A stretch of 64,000 bases of DNA from Crossaster papposus (GCA_037893245.1 JBAIAA010000117.1:3410001-3474000); one strand, 5' to 3'. Numbered from the stretch's first letter, positions 23,101 to 35,219 are shown. A program made the numbers and translations. The notes: a model not told the origin generated them from the sequence alone.

Positions 23101-24772
23101 GCTGAGCAGAATAGTGAGTGTTCACATCACAGTGTGACTGAGAGCTGTCACTGTGCTAAACAGAATAGTGAGTGTTCCCATCACAGTGTGACTGAAAGCT
23201 GTCAATGTGCTGAGCAGAATAGTTAGTGTTCACATCACAGTGTGACCGAGAGCTCTCACTGTGCTGAGCATCAGAGTGAGTGTTCCCATCACAGTGTGAC
23301 TGAGAGCTGTCACTGTGCTAAGCAGAATAGTGAGTGTTCCGATCACAGTGTGACTGTGAGAGCAGTCACTATGCTGAGCAGAATAGTAATTGTTTCCATC
23401 ACAGTGTAACTGAGAGCTGTCATTGTACTGAGCAGAATAGTGGGTGTTCCCATCACAGTGTTACTGAGAGCAGTCACTGTGCTGAGCAGAATAGTGAGTG
23501 TTCCCATCACAGTGTGACTGTGAGAGCATTCACTGTGCTGAGCAGAATAGTGAGTGTTCCCGTCACAGTGTGACTGAGAGCTCTCACTGTGCTGAGCAGA
23601 ATAGTGAGTGTTCCCATCACAGTGTGACTGAGAGCAGTCACTATGCTTAGCAGAATAGTAAGTGTTTCCATCACAGTGTGACTGAGAGCTGTCATTGTGC
23701 TGAGCAGAATAATGGGTGTTCCCATCACAGTGTGACTTAGAGCTGTCATTGTACTGAGCAGAATAGTGGGTGTTCCTATCACAGTGTTACTGAGAGCAGT
23801 CACTGTGCTGAGCAGAATAGTGAGTGTTCCCATCACAGTGTGACTGTGAGAGCATTCACTGTGCTGAGCAGAATAGTGAGTGTTCCCGTCACAGTGTGAC
23901 TGAGAGCTCTCACTGTGCTGAGCAGAATAGTGAGTGTTCCCATCACAGTGTGACTGAGAGCAGTCACTATGCTTAGCAGAATAGTAAGTGTTTCCATCAC
24001 AGTGTGACTGAGAGCTGTCATTGTGCTGAGCAGAATAATGGGTGTTCCCATCACAGTGTGACTTAGAGCTCTCACTTTGCTGAGCAGAATAGTGAGTGTT
24101 CCCATTACAGTGTTACCGAGAGCAGTCACTCTGCTTAGCAGAATAGTGAGTGTTTCCATCACAGTGCGACTGTGAGAGCAGTCACTGTGCAGAGCAGAAT
24201 AGTGAGTGTTCCCATCACAGTGTGACTGCGAGAGCATTCACTTTGCTGAGCACAAGAGTGAGTGTTCCCATCACAGTGTGACTGTGAGAGCAGTCACTGT
24301 GCTGAGCAGAATAGTGAATGTTCCTGCCACAGTGTGACTGAGAGCAGTGACTGTGCTGAGCAAAATAGTGAGTGTTCCCATCACAGTGTGACTGCGATAG
24401 CATTCACTGTGCTGAGCAGAATAGTGAGTGTTCACATCACTGTGTGACTGAGAGCAGTCACTGTGCTGAGCGAAATAGTGAGTGTTCCCATCACAGAGTG
24501 ACTGCGAGAGCATTCACTGTGCTGAGCAGAATAGTGAGTGTTCCCGTCACAGTGTGACTGAGAGCAGCCACTGTGCTGAGCAGAATAGTGAGTGTTCCCA
24601 TCACAGTGTGACTGCGAGAGCATTCACTGTGCAGAGCAGAATATTGAGTGTTCACATCACAGTGTAACTGTGAGAGCAGTCACTGTGCTGAGCAGAATAG
24701 TGAGTGTTCACATCACAGTGTGACTGTGAGAGCAGTCACTGTGCTGAGCAGAATAGTAAGTGTTTCCATCAC
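20146..24772. repeat. 5,786-bp-period duplication, right copy
   Basis: This copy matches 14,360-18,986. Differences I found include TGACTTAGAGCTGTCAC near 21,777 in place of TGACTGATAGCTCTCAC, GATCACAG near 23,341 in place of GCTCACAG near 17,555, CTATGCTGAGC near 23,370 in place of CTATGCTTAGC, and GAGCAGAAT near 22,613 in place of GAACAGAAT. Otherwise the copies read the same to the eye. Confidence 0.82.
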
Positions 24773-26862
24773 AGTATAACTGAGAGCTGTCATTGTGCTG
24801 AGCAGAATAGTGGGTGTTCCCATCACAGTGTTACTGAGAGCAGTCACTGTGCTGAGCAGAATAGTGAGTGTTCCCATCACAGTGTGACTGTGAGAGCATT
24901 CACTGTGCTGAGCAGAATAGTGAGTGTTCCCGTCAGTGTGACTGATAGCTCTCACTGTGCTGAGCAGAATAGTGAGTGTTCCCATCACAGTGTGAAAGAG
25001 AGCAGTCACTTGGCTGAGCAGAATAGTGAGTGTTTCCATCACAGTGTGACTGAGAGCAGTCACTGTGCTGAGCAGAATAGTGAATGTTCCCGCCACAGTG
25101 TGACTGAGAGCAGTCACTGTGCTGAGCAGAATAGTGAGTGTTCCCATCACAGTGTGACTGTGAGAGCATTCACTGTGCTGAGCAGAATAGTGAGTGTTCC
25201 CGTCAGTGTGACTGATAGCTCTCACTGTGCTGAGCAGAAAAGTGAGTGTTCCCATCACAGTGTGAAAGAGAGCAGTCACTTGGCTGAGCAGAATAGTGAG
25301 TGTTCCCATCACAGTGTGACTGAGAGCAGTCACTGTGCTGAGCAGAATAGTGAATGTTCCCGCCACAGTGTGACTGAGAGCAGTCACTGTGCTGAGCAGA
25401 ATAGTGAGTGTTCCCATCACAGTGTGACTGTGAGAGCAGTCACTGTGCTGAGCAGAATAATGGGTGTTCCCATCACAGTGTGACTTAGAGCTGTCATTGT
25501 ACTGAGCAGAATAGTGGGTGTTCCCATCACAGTGTTACTGAGAGCAGTCACTGTGCTGAGCAGAATAGTGAGTGTTCCCATCACAGTGTGACTGTGAGAG
25601 CATTCACTGTGCTGAGCAGAATAGTGAGTGTTCCCGTCACAGTGTGACTGAGAGCTCTCACTGTGCTGAGCAGAATAGTGAGTGTTCCCATCACAGTGTG
25701 ACTGAGAGCAGTCACTATGCTTAGCAGAATAGTAAGTGTTTCCATCACAGTGTGACTGAGAGCTGTCATTGTGCTGAGCAGAATAATGGGTGTTCCCATC
25801 ACTGTGTGACTTAGAGCTCTCACTTTCCTGAGCAGAATAGTGAGTGTTCCCATTACAGTGTTACCGAGAGCAGTCACTCTGCTTAGCAGAATAGTGAGTG
25901 TTTCCATCACAGTGCGACTGTGAGAGCAGTCACTGTGCAGAGCAGAATAGTGAGTGTTCCCATCACAGTGTGACTGCGAGAGCATTCACTTTGCTGAGCA
26001 CAAGAGTGAGTGTTCCCATCACAGTGTGACTGTGAGAGCATTCACTGTGCTGAGCAGAATAGTGAGTGTTCCCGTCACAGTGTGACTGAGAGCAGCCACT
26101 GTGCTGAGCAGAATAGTGAGTGTTCCCATCACAGTGTGACTGCGAGAGCATTCACTGTGCAGAGCAGAATAGTGAGTGTTCACATCACAGTGTAACTGTG
26201 AGAGCAGTCACTGTGCTGAGCAGAATAGTGAGTGTTCACATCACAGTGTGACTGTGAGAGCAGTCACTGTGCTGAGCAGAATAGTAAGTGTTTCCATCAC
26301 TGTGTAACTGAGAGCTGTCATTGTGCTGAGCAGAATAGTGGGTGTTCCCATCACAGTGTTACTGAGAGCAGTCACTGTGCTGAGCAGAATAGTGAGTGTT
26401 CCCATCACAGTGTGACTGTGAGGGCATTCACTGTGCTGAGCAGAATAGTGAGTGTTCCCGTCAGTGTGACTGATAGCTCTCACTGTGCTGAGCAGAAAAG
26501 TGAGTGTTCCCATCACAGTGTGAAAGAGAGCAGTCACTTGGCTGAGCAGAATAGTGAGTGTTCCCATCACAGTGTGACTGAGAGCAGTCACTGTGCTGAG
26601 CAGAATAGTGAATGTTCCCGCCACAGTGTGACTGAGAGCAGTCACTGTGCTGAGCAGAATAGTGAGTGTTCCCATCACAGTGTGACTGTGAGAGCAGTCA
26701 CTGTGCTGAGCAGAATAATGGGTGTTCCCATCACAGAGTGACTTAGAGCTGTCATTGTACTGAGCAGAATAGTGGGTGTTCCCATCACAGTGTTACTGAG
26801 AGCAGTCACTGTGCTGAGCAGAATAGTGAGTGTTCCCATCACAGTGTGACTGTGAGAGCATT
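23911..26862. repeat. 2,952/3,006-bp higher-order unit, copy 1
   Basis: The monomer order from about 23,911 recurs at +2,952 and again at +5,958. The unit contains two related halves: 24,704-25,483 and 26,232-26,741 share order, with a 270-bp string absent from the second. A private CATCACTGTGTGACTTAG occurs near 25,803, where copy 2 has CATCACAGTGTGACTTAG. The left end overlaps the right copy of the 5,786-bp period, so this unit was built from that material. Confidence 0.8.
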
Positions 26863-29800
26863 CACTGTGCTGAGCAGAATAGTGAGTGTTCCCGTCACAT
26901 TGTGACTGAGAGCAGTCACTATGCTTAGCAGAATAGTAAGTGTTTCCATCACAGTGTGACTGAGAGCTGTCATTGTGCTGAGCAGAATAATGGGTGTTCC
27001 CATCACAGTGTGACTTAGAGCTCTCACTTTGCTGAGCAGAATAGTGAGTGTTCCCATTACAGTGTTACCGAGAGCAGTAACTCTGCTTAGCAGAATAGTG
27101 AGTGTTTCCATCACAGTGCGACTGTGAGAGCAGTCACTGTGCAGAGCAGAATAGTGAGTGTTCCCATCACAGTGTGACTGCGAGAGCATTCACTTTGCTG
27201 AGCACAAGAGTGAGTGTTCCCATCACAGTGTGACTGTGAGAGCAGTCACTGTGCTGAGCAGAATAGTGAATGTTCCTGCCACAGTGTGACTGAGAGCAGT
27301 GACTGTGCTGAGCAAAATAGTGAGTGTTCCCATCACAGTGTGACTGCGATAGCATTCACTGTGCTGAGCAGAATAGTGAGTGTTCACATCACTGTGTGAC
27401 TGAGAGCAGTCACTGTGCTGAGCGAAATAGTGAGTGTTCCCATCACAGAGTGACTGCGAGAGCATTCACTGTGCTGAGCAGAATAGTGAGTGTTCCCGTC
27501 ACAGTGTGACTGAGAGCAGCCACTGTGCTGAGCAGAATAGTGAGTGTTCCCATCACAGTGTGACTGCGAGAGCATTCACTGTGCAGAGCAGAATATTGAG
27601 TGTTCACATCACAGTGTAACTGTGAGAGCAGTCACTGTGCTGAGCAGAATAGTGAGTGTTCACATCACAGTGTGACTGTGAGAGCAGTCACTGTGCTGAG
27701 CAGAATAGTAAGTGTTTCCATCACAGTATAACTGAGAGCTGTCATTGTGCTGAGCAGAATAGTGGGTGTTCCCATCACAGTGTTACTGAGAGCAGTCACT
27801 GTGCTGAGCAGAATAGTGAGTGTTCCCATCACAGTGTGACTGTGAGAGCATTCACTGTGCTGAGCAGAATAGTGAGTGTTCCCGTCAGTGTGACTGATAG
27901 CTCTCACTGTGCTGAGCAGAATAGTGAGTGTTCCCATCACAGTGTGAAAGAGAGCAGTCACTTGGCTGAGCAGAATAGTGAGTGTTTCCATCACAGTGTG
28001 ACTGAGAGCAGTCACTGTGCTGAGCAGAATAGTGAATGTTCCCGCCACAGTGTGACTGAGAGCAGTCACTGTGCTGAGCAGAATAGTGAGTGTTCCCATC
28101 ACAGTGTGACTGTGAGAGCATTCACTGTGCTGAGCAGAATAGTGAGTGTTCCCGTCAGTGTGACTGATAGCTCTCACTGTGCTGAGCAGAAAAGTGAGTG
28201 TTCCCATCACAGTGTGAAAGAGAGCAGTCACTTGGCTGAGCAGAATAGTGAGTGTTCCCATCACAGTGTGACTGAGAGCAGTCACTGTGCTGAGCAGAAT
28301 AGTGAATGTTCCCGCCACAGTGTGACTGAGAGCAGTCACTGTGCTGAGCAGAATAGTGAGTGTTCCCATCACAGTGTGACTGTGAGAGCAGTCACTGTGC
28401 TGAGCAGAATAATGGGTGTTCCCATCACAGTGTGACTTAGAGCTGTCATTGTACTGAGCAGAATAGTGGGTGTTCCCATCACAGTGTTACTGAGAGCAGT
28501 CACTGTGCTGAGCAGAATAGTGAGTGTTCCCATCACAGTGTGACTGTGAGAGCATTCACTGTGCTGAGCAGAATAGTGAGTGTTCCCGTCACAGTGTGAC
28601 TGAGAGCTCTCACTGTGCTGAGCAGAATAGTGAGTGTTCCCATCACAGTGTGACTGAGAGCAGTCACTATGCTTAGCAGAATAGTAAGTGTTTCCATCAC
28701 AGTGTGACTGAGAGCTGTCATTGTGCTGAGCAGAATAATGGGTGTTCCCATCACAGTGTGACTTAGAGCTCTCACTTTCCTGAGCAGAATAGTGAGTGTT
28801 CCCATTACAGTGTTACCGAGAGCAGTCACTCTGCTTAGCAGAATAGTGAGTGTTTCCATCACAGTGCGACTGTGAGAGCAGTCACTGTGCAGAGCAGAAT
28901 AGTGAGTGTTCCCATCACAGTGTGACTGCGAGAGCATTCACTTTGCTGAGCACAAGAGTGAGTGTTCCCATCACAGTGTGACTGTGAGAGCATTCACTGT
29001 GCTGAGCAGAATAGTGAGTGTTCCCGTCACAGTGTGACTGAGAGCAGCCACTGTGCTGAGCAGAATAGTGAGTGTTCCCATCACAGTGTGACTGCGAGAG
29101 CATTCACTGTGCAGAGCAGAATAGTGAGTGTTCACATCACAGTGTAACTGTGAGAGCAGTCACTGTGCTGAGCAGAATAGTGAGTGTTCACATCACAGTG
29201 TGACTGTGAGAGCAGTCACTGTGCTGAGCAGAATAGTAAGTGTTTCCATCACTGTGTAACTGAGAGCTGTCATTGTGCTGAGCAGAATAGTGGGTGTTCC
29301 CATCACAGTGTTACTGAGAGCAGTCACTGTGCTGAGCAGAATAGTGAGTGTTCCCATCACAGTGTGACTGTGAGGGCATTCACTGTGCTGAGCAGAATAG
29401 TGAGTGTTCCCGTCAGTGTGACTGATAGCTCTCACTGTGCTGAGCAGAAAAGTGAGTGTTCCCATCACAGTGTGAAAGAGAGCAGTCACTTGGCTGAGCA
29501 GAATAGTGAGTGTTCCCATCACAGTGTGACTGAGAGCAGTCACTGTGCTGAGCAGAATAGTGAATGTTCCCGCCACAGTGTGACTGAGAGCAGTCACTGT
29601 GCTGAGCAGAATAGTGAGTGTTCCCATCACAGTGTGACTGTGAGAGCAGTCACTGTGCTGAGCAGAATAATGGGTGTTCCCATCACAGAGTGACTTAGAG
29701 CTGTCATTGTACTGAGCAGAATAGTGGGTGTTCCCATCACAGTGTTACTGAGAGCAGTCACTGTGCTGAGCAGAATAGTGAGTGTTCCCATCACAGTGTG

Positions 29801-29868
29801 ACTGTGAGAGCATTCACTGTGCTGAGCAGAATAGTGAGTGTTCCCGTCACATTGTGACTGAGAGCTCT
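26863..29868. repeat. 2,952/3,006-bp higher-order unit, copy 2 (one monomer deleted)
   Basis: Compared with copies 1 and 3, this copy lacks exactly one 54-bp monomer at about 26,895-26,910. There a CCCGTCACATTGTGACTGAG unit runs straight into the CAGTCACTATGCTTAG unit; copy 3 has a GAGCTCTCACTGTG monomer between them (29,850-29,903). A whole-monomer loss is typical of misaligned exchange or slippage. Confidence 0.8.
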
Positions 29869-31420
29869 CACTGTGCTGAGCAGAATAGTGAGTGTTCCCA
29901 TCACAGTGTGACTGAGAGCAGTCACTATGCTTAGCAGAATAGTAAGTGTTTCCATCACAGTGTGACTGAGAGCTGTCATTGTGCTGAGCAGAATAATGGG
30001 TGTTCCCATCACAGTGTGACTTAGAGCTCTCACTTTGCTGAGCAGAATAGTGAGTGTTCCCATTACAGTGTTACCGAGAGCAGTCACTCTGCTTAGCAGA
30101 ATAGTGAGTGTTTCCATCACTGTGCGACTGTGAGAGCAGTCACTGTGCAGAGCAGAATAGTGAGTGTTCCCATCACAGTGTGACTGCGAGAGCATTCACT
30201 TTGCTGAGCACAAGAGTGAGTGTTCCCATCACAGTGTGACTGTAAGAGCAGTCACTGTGCTGAGCAGAATAGTGAATGTTCCTGCCACAGTGTGACTGAG
30301 AGCAGTGACTGTGCTGAGCAAAATAGTGAGTGTTCCCATCACAGTGTGACTGCGATAGCATTCACTGTGCTGAGCAGAATAGTGAGTGTTCACATCACTG
30401 TGTGACTGAGAGCAGTCACTGTGCTGAGCGAAATAGTGAGTGTTCCCATCACAGAGTGACTGCGAGAGCATTCACTGTGCTGAGCAGAATAGTGAGTGTT
30501 CCCGTCACAGTGTGACTGAGAGCAGCCACTGTGCTGAGCAGAATAGTGAGTGTTCCCATCACAGTGTGACTGCGAGAGCATTCACTGTGCAGAGCAGAAT
30601 AGTGAGTGTTCACATCACAGTGTAACTGTGAGAGCAGTCACTGTGCTGAGCAGAATAGTGAGTGTTCACATCACAGTGTGACTGTGAGAGCAGTCACTGT
30701 GCTGAGCAGAATAGTAAGTGTTTCCATCACTGTGTAACTGAGAGCTGTCATTGTGCTGAGCAGAATAGTGGGTGTTCCCATCACAGTGTTACTGAGAGCA
30801 GTCACTGTGCTGAGCAGAATAGTGAGTGTTCCCATCACAGTGTGACTGTGAGGGCATTCACTGTGCTGAGCAGAATAGTGAGTGTTCCCGTCAGTGTGAC
30901 TGATAGCTCTCACTGTGCAGAGCAGAATAGTGAGTGTTCCCATCACAGTGTGAAAGAGAGCAGTCACTTGGCTGAGCAGAATAGTGAGTGTTCCCATCAC
31001 AGTGTGACTGAGAGCAGTCACTGTGCTGAGCAGAATAGTGAATGTTCCCGCCACAGTGTGACTGAGAGCAGTCACTGTGCTGAGCAGAATAGTGAGTGTT
31101 CCCATCACAGTGTGACTGTGAGAGCATTCACTGTGCTGAGCAGAATAGTGAGTGTTCCCGTCAGTGTGACTGATAGCTCTCACTGTGCTGAGCAGAAAAG
31201 TGAGTGTTCCTATCACAGTGTGAAAGAGAGCAGTCACTTGGCTGAGCAGAATAGTGAGTGTTCCCATCACAGTGTGACTGAGAGCAGTCACTGTGCTGAG
31301 CAGAATAGTGAATGTTCCCGCCACAGTGTGACTGAGAGCAGTCACTGTGCTGAGCAGAATAGTGAGTGTTCCCATCACAGTGTGACTGTGAGAGCAGTCA
31401 CTGTGCTGAGCAGAATAATG
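29869..31420. repeat. 2,952/3,006-bp higher-order unit, copy 3 (partial)
   Basis: This copy follows copy 2 at an offset of 3,006 and can be followed to about 31,420. There CAGAATAATGAGTG departs from CAGAATAATGGGTG of copy 2 (near 28,414), and the sequence enters the next family. It shares ACTTTGCTGAG near 30,033, where copies 1 and 2 have ACTTTCCTGAG. Only about the first half of the unit is kept. Confidence 0.78.
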
Positions 31421-31560
31421 AGTGTTCCCATCACAGTGTGACTGAGAGCAGTCACTGTGCAGAGCAGAATAGGAAGTGTTTCCATCACAGTGTGACTGCG
31501 AGAGCATTCAATGTGCAGAGCAGAATAGTGAGTGTTTCCTTTACAGTGTGACTGTGAGAG

Positions 31561-31608
31561 CAGTGCTGAGCAGAATAGTGAGTGTTCCAATTACAGTATG
31601 GCTAAGAG
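31561..31608. repeat. 48-bp monomer with 6-bp deletion (first of twelve)
   Basis: The unit begins CAGTGCTGAGCAG where the usual start is CAGTCACTGTGCTGAGCAG, a loss of six bases, and it ends with the rare ACAGTATGGCTAAGAG. The twelve copies start at 31,561, 33,901, 35,863, 38,692, 40,213, 43,042, 44,563, 47,392, 51,518, 53,588, 55,642 and 57,381. A full-length 54-bp form with the same ATGGCTAAGAG tail is present near 49,295, 54,635, 58,475, 60,415, 61,335 and 62,850 and looks ancestral. The deletion marks a single lineage across the 31-57 kb part. Confidence 0.88.
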
Positions 31609-32060
31609 CAGTCACTGTGCTGAGCAGAATAGTGAGTGTTCCCATCACAGTGTGACTGAGAGCAGTCACTGTGCTGAGCAAAATAGTAAGTGTTCCCATC
31701 ACAGTGTGACTGAGAGCTGTCACTGTGCTAAGCAGAATAGTGAGTGTTCCGATCACAGTGTGACTATGAGAGCAGTCACTATGCTGAGCAGAATAGTAAT
31801 TGTTTCCATCACAGTGTAACTGAGAGCTGTCATTGTACTGAGCAGAATAGTGGGTGTTCCCATCACAGTGTTACTGAGAGCAGTCACTGTGCTGAGCAGA
31901 ATAGTGAGTGTTCCCATCACAGTGTGACTGTGAGAGCATTCACTGTGCTGAGCAGAATAGTGAGTGTTCCCGTCACAGTGTGACTGAGAGCTCTCACTGT
32001 GCTGAGCAGAATAGTGAGTGTTCCCATCACAGTGTGACTGAGAGCAGTCACTATGCTTAG

Positions 32061-32384
32061 CAGAATAGTAAGTGTTTCCATCACAGTGTGACTGAGAGCT
32101 GTCATTGTGCTGAGCAGAATAATGGGTGTTCCCATCACAGTGTGACTTAGAGCTCTCACTTTGCTGAGCAGAATAGTGAGTGTTCCCATTACAGTGTTAC
32201 CGAGAGCAGTCACTCTGCTTAGCAGAATAGTAAGTGTTTCCATCACAGTGTGACTGAGAGCTGTCATTGTGCTGAGCAGAATAATGGGTGTTCCCATCAC
32301 AGTGTGACTTAGAGCTCTCACTTTGCTGAGCAGAATAGTGAGTGTTCCCATTACAGTGTTACCGAGAGCAGTCACTCTGCTTAG
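32061..32384. repeat. 162-bp three-monomer duplication
   Basis: Three monomers (with TTTCCATCAC, AATAATGGGTG and CCCATTACAGTGTTACCGAG as marks) occur twice in succession, 32,061-32,222 and 32,223-32,384, offset 162 bp (3 x 54). The same doubling is at about 34,401-34,724 and, with CACATTGTGAC in its second copy, at about 37,600-37,925 and in the other 4,350-bp units. Arrays further left have only a single copy of this trimer. Confidence 0.8.
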
Positions 32385-33031
32385 CAGAATAGTGAGTGTT
32401 TCCATCACAGTGCGACTGTGAGAGCAGTCACTGTGCAGAGCAGAATAGTGAGTGTTCCCATCACAGTGTGACTGCGATAGCATTCACTGTGCTGAGCAGA
32501 ATAGTGAGTGTTCACATCACTGTGTGACTGAGAGCAGTCACTGTGCTGAGCGAAATAGTGAGTGTTCCCATCACAGAGTGACTGCGAGAGCATTCACTGT
32601 GCTGAGCAGAATAGTGAGTGTTCCCGTCACAGTGTGACTGAGAGCAGCCACTGTGCTGAGCAGAATAGTGAGTGTTCCCATCACAGTGTGACTGCGAGAG
32701 CATTCACTGTGCAGAGCAGAATAGTGAGTGTTCACATCACAGTGTAACTGTGAGAGCAGTCACTGTGCTGAGCAGAATAGTGAGTGTTCACATCACAGTG
32801 TGACTGTGAGAGCAGTCACTGTGCTGAGCAGAATAGTAAGTGTTTCCATCACTGTGTAACTGAGAGCTGTCATTGTGCTGAGCAGAATAGTGGGTGTTCC
32901 CATCACAGTGTTACTGAGAGCAGTCACTGTGCTGAGCAGAATAGTGAGTGTTCCCATCACAGTGTGACTGTGAGGGCATTCACTGTGCTGAGCAGAATAG
33001 TGAGTGTTCCCGTCAGTGTGACTGATAGCTC

Positions 33032-33499
33032 TCACTGTGCAGAGCAGAATAGTGAGTGTTCCCATCACAGTGTGAAAGAGAGCAGTCACTTGGCTGAGCA
33101 GAATAGTGAGTGTTCCCATCACAGTGTGACTGAGAGCAGTCACTGTGCTGAGCAGAATAGTGAATGTTCCCGCCACAGTGTGACTGAGAGCAGTCACTGT
33201 GCTGAGCAGAATAGTGAGTGTTCCCGTCACAGTGTGACTGTGAGAGCATTCACTGTGCAGAGCAGAATAGTGAGTGTTCCCATCACAGTGTGAAAGAGAG
33301 CAGTCACTTGGCTGAGCAGAATAGTGAGTGTTCCCATCACAGTGTGACTGAGAGCAGTCACTGTGCTGAGCAGAATAGTGAATGTTCCCGCCACAGTGTG
33401 ACTGAGAGCAGTCACTGTGCTGAGCAGAATAGTGAGTGTTCCCGTCACAGTGTGACTGTGAGAGCATTCACTGTGCTGAGCAGAATAGTGAGTGTTCCC
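33032..33499. repeat. 218-bp four-monomer duplication
   Basis: The string 33,032-33,249 is repeated at 33,250-33,467 and the match continues to 33,499, offset 218 bp (54+54+54+56). Both copies contain a GTGAAAGAG unit, a CACTTGGCTGAG unit and a tail unit with CCCGTCACAGTG. The duplication accounts for the difference between the 2,122-bp and 2,340-bp offsets on its two sides, so it marks where the second 2,340-bp copy begins. Confidence 0.83.
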
Positions 33500-34816
33500 G
33501 TCAGTGTGACTGATAGCTCTCACTGTGCTGAGCAGAAAAGTGAGTGTTCCCATCACAGTGTGAAAGAGAGCAGTCACTTGGCTGAGCAGAATAGTGAGTG
33601 TTCCCATCACAGTGTGACTGAGAGCAGTCACTGTGCTGAGCAGAATAGTGAATGTTCCCGCCACAGTGTGACTGAGAGCAGTCACTGTGCTGAGCAGAAT
33701 AGTGAGTGTTCCCATCACAGTGTGACTGTGAGAGCAGTCACTGTGCTGAGCAGAATAATGAGTGTTCCCATCACAGTGTGACTGAGAGCAGTCACTGTGC
33801 AGAGCAGAATAGGAAGTGTTTCCATCACAGTGTGACTGCGAGAGCATTCAATGTGCAGAGCAGAATAGTGAGTGTTTCCTTTACAGTGTGACTGTGAGAG
33901 CAGTGCTGAGCAGAATAGTGAGTGTTCCAATCACAGTATGGCTAAGAGCAGTCACTGTGCTGAGCAGAATAGTGAGTGTTCCCATCACAGTGTGACTGAG
34001 AGCAGTCACTGTGCTGAGCAAAATAGTAAGTGTTCCCATCACAGTGTGACTGAGAGCTGTCACTGTGCTAAGCAGAATAGTGAGTGTTCCGATCACAGTG
34101 TGACTATGAGAGCAGTCACTATGCTGAGCAGAATAGTAATTGTTTCCATCACAGTGTAACTGAGAGCTGTCATTGTACTGAGCAGAATAGTGGGTGTTCC
34201 CATCACAGTGTTACTGAGAGCAGTCACTGTGCTGAGCAGAATAGTGAGTGTTCCCATCACAGTGTGACTGTGAGAGCATTCACTGTGCTGAGCAGAATAG
34301 TGAGTGTTCCCGTCACAGTGTGACTGAGAGCTCTCACTGTGCTGAGCAGAATAGTGAGTGTTCCCATCACAGTGTGACTGAGAGCAGTCACTATGCTTAG
34401 CAGAATAGTAAGTGTTTCCATCACAGTGTGACTGAGAGCTGTCATTGTGCTGAGCAGAATAATGGGTGTTCCCATCACAGTGTGACTTAGAGCTCTCACT
34501 TTGCTGAGCAGAATAGTGAGTGTTCCCATTACAGTGTTACCGAGAGCAGTCACTCTGCTTAGCAGAATAGTAAGTGTTTCCATCACAGTGTGACTGAGAG
34601 CTGTCATTGTGCTGAGCAGAATAATGGGTGTTCCCATCACAGTGTGACTTAGAGCTCTCACTTTGCTGAGCAGAATAGTGAGTGTTCCCATTACAGTGTT
34701 ACCGAGAGCAGTCACTCTGCTTAGCAGAATAGTGAGTGTTTCCATCACAGTGCGACTGTGAGAGCAGTCACTGTGCAGAGCAGAATAGTGAGTGTTCCCA
34801 TGACAGTGTGACTGCG
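33250..34816. repeat. 2,340-bp higher-order unit, copy 2 (partial)
   Basis: This copy aligns with 30,910-32,476 and ends near 34,816. There GACTGCGAGAGCATTCACTTTG replaces the GACTGCGATAGCATTCACTGTG reading of copy 1. A private CCCATGACAG is at about 34,801, against CCCATCACAG in copy 1. Confidence 0.8.
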
Positions 34817-35219
34817 AGAGCATTCACTTTGCTGAGCACAAGAGTGAGTGTTCCCATCACAGTGTGACTGTGAGAGCAGTGACTGTGCTGAGCAAAATAG
34901 TGAGTGTTCCCATCATAGTGTGACTGCGTTAGCATTCACTGTGCAGAGCAGAATAGTGGGTGTTCCCATCACAGTGTGACTGAGAGCTGTCACTGTGCTG
35001 AGCAGAATAGTGAGTGTTCACATCACTGTGTGACTGAGAGCAGTCACTGTGCTGAGCAGAATAATGAGTGTTCACATCAAAGTGTGACTGAGAGCAGTCA
35101 CTGTGCTGAGCGAAATAGTGAGTGTTCCCATCACAGAGTGACTGCGAGAGCATTCACTGTGCTGAGCAGAATAATGAGTGTTCACATCACAGTGTAACTG
35201 TGAGAGCAGTCACTGTGCT
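34817..35219. repeat. Junction of irregular monomers between two families
   Basis: This 0.4-kb stretch belongs to no higher-order unit that I could match along its length. It has forms I did not notice elsewhere, such as CATCATAGTG near 34,914 and ACTGCGTTAGCATTC near 34,926. It also holds the last GAGCGAAAT monomer (near 35,110), a type common to the left and absent to the right. It is still fully satellite, with units of about 54 and 56 bp. Confidence 0.65.

Larger units (their letters stand above)
30910..33249. repeat. 2,340-bp higher-order unit, copy 1
   Basis: The segment matches 33,250-34,816 at an offset of 2,340 bp. It holds the first 48-bp monomer of the window (31,561-31,608) and a 162-bp internal duplication. 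A difference from copy 2 is CCAATTACAG near 31,591 against CCAATCACAG near 33,931. Its right part (32,452-33,249) also matches 30,330-31,127 at 2,122 bp, so this unit shares material with the preceding 3,006-bp unit. Confidence 0.8.

Noticed and set aside
30671..31507. 278-codon open frame on the - strand, and 259-codon frames on the + strand (for example 1,662-2,441, 9,416-10,195, 24,704-25,483)
   Set aside because: They are stop-free only because the 54-bp unit is a multiple of three. Both strands are open at once, frames shift at 56-, 55- and 48-bp units, and no conserved start, stop or frame exists across units.
31561..31608. Inserted element at the 48-bp monomer
   Set aside because: The change is a 6-bp loss in a normal monomer, not an insertion; there are no terminal repeats or target-site duplication.
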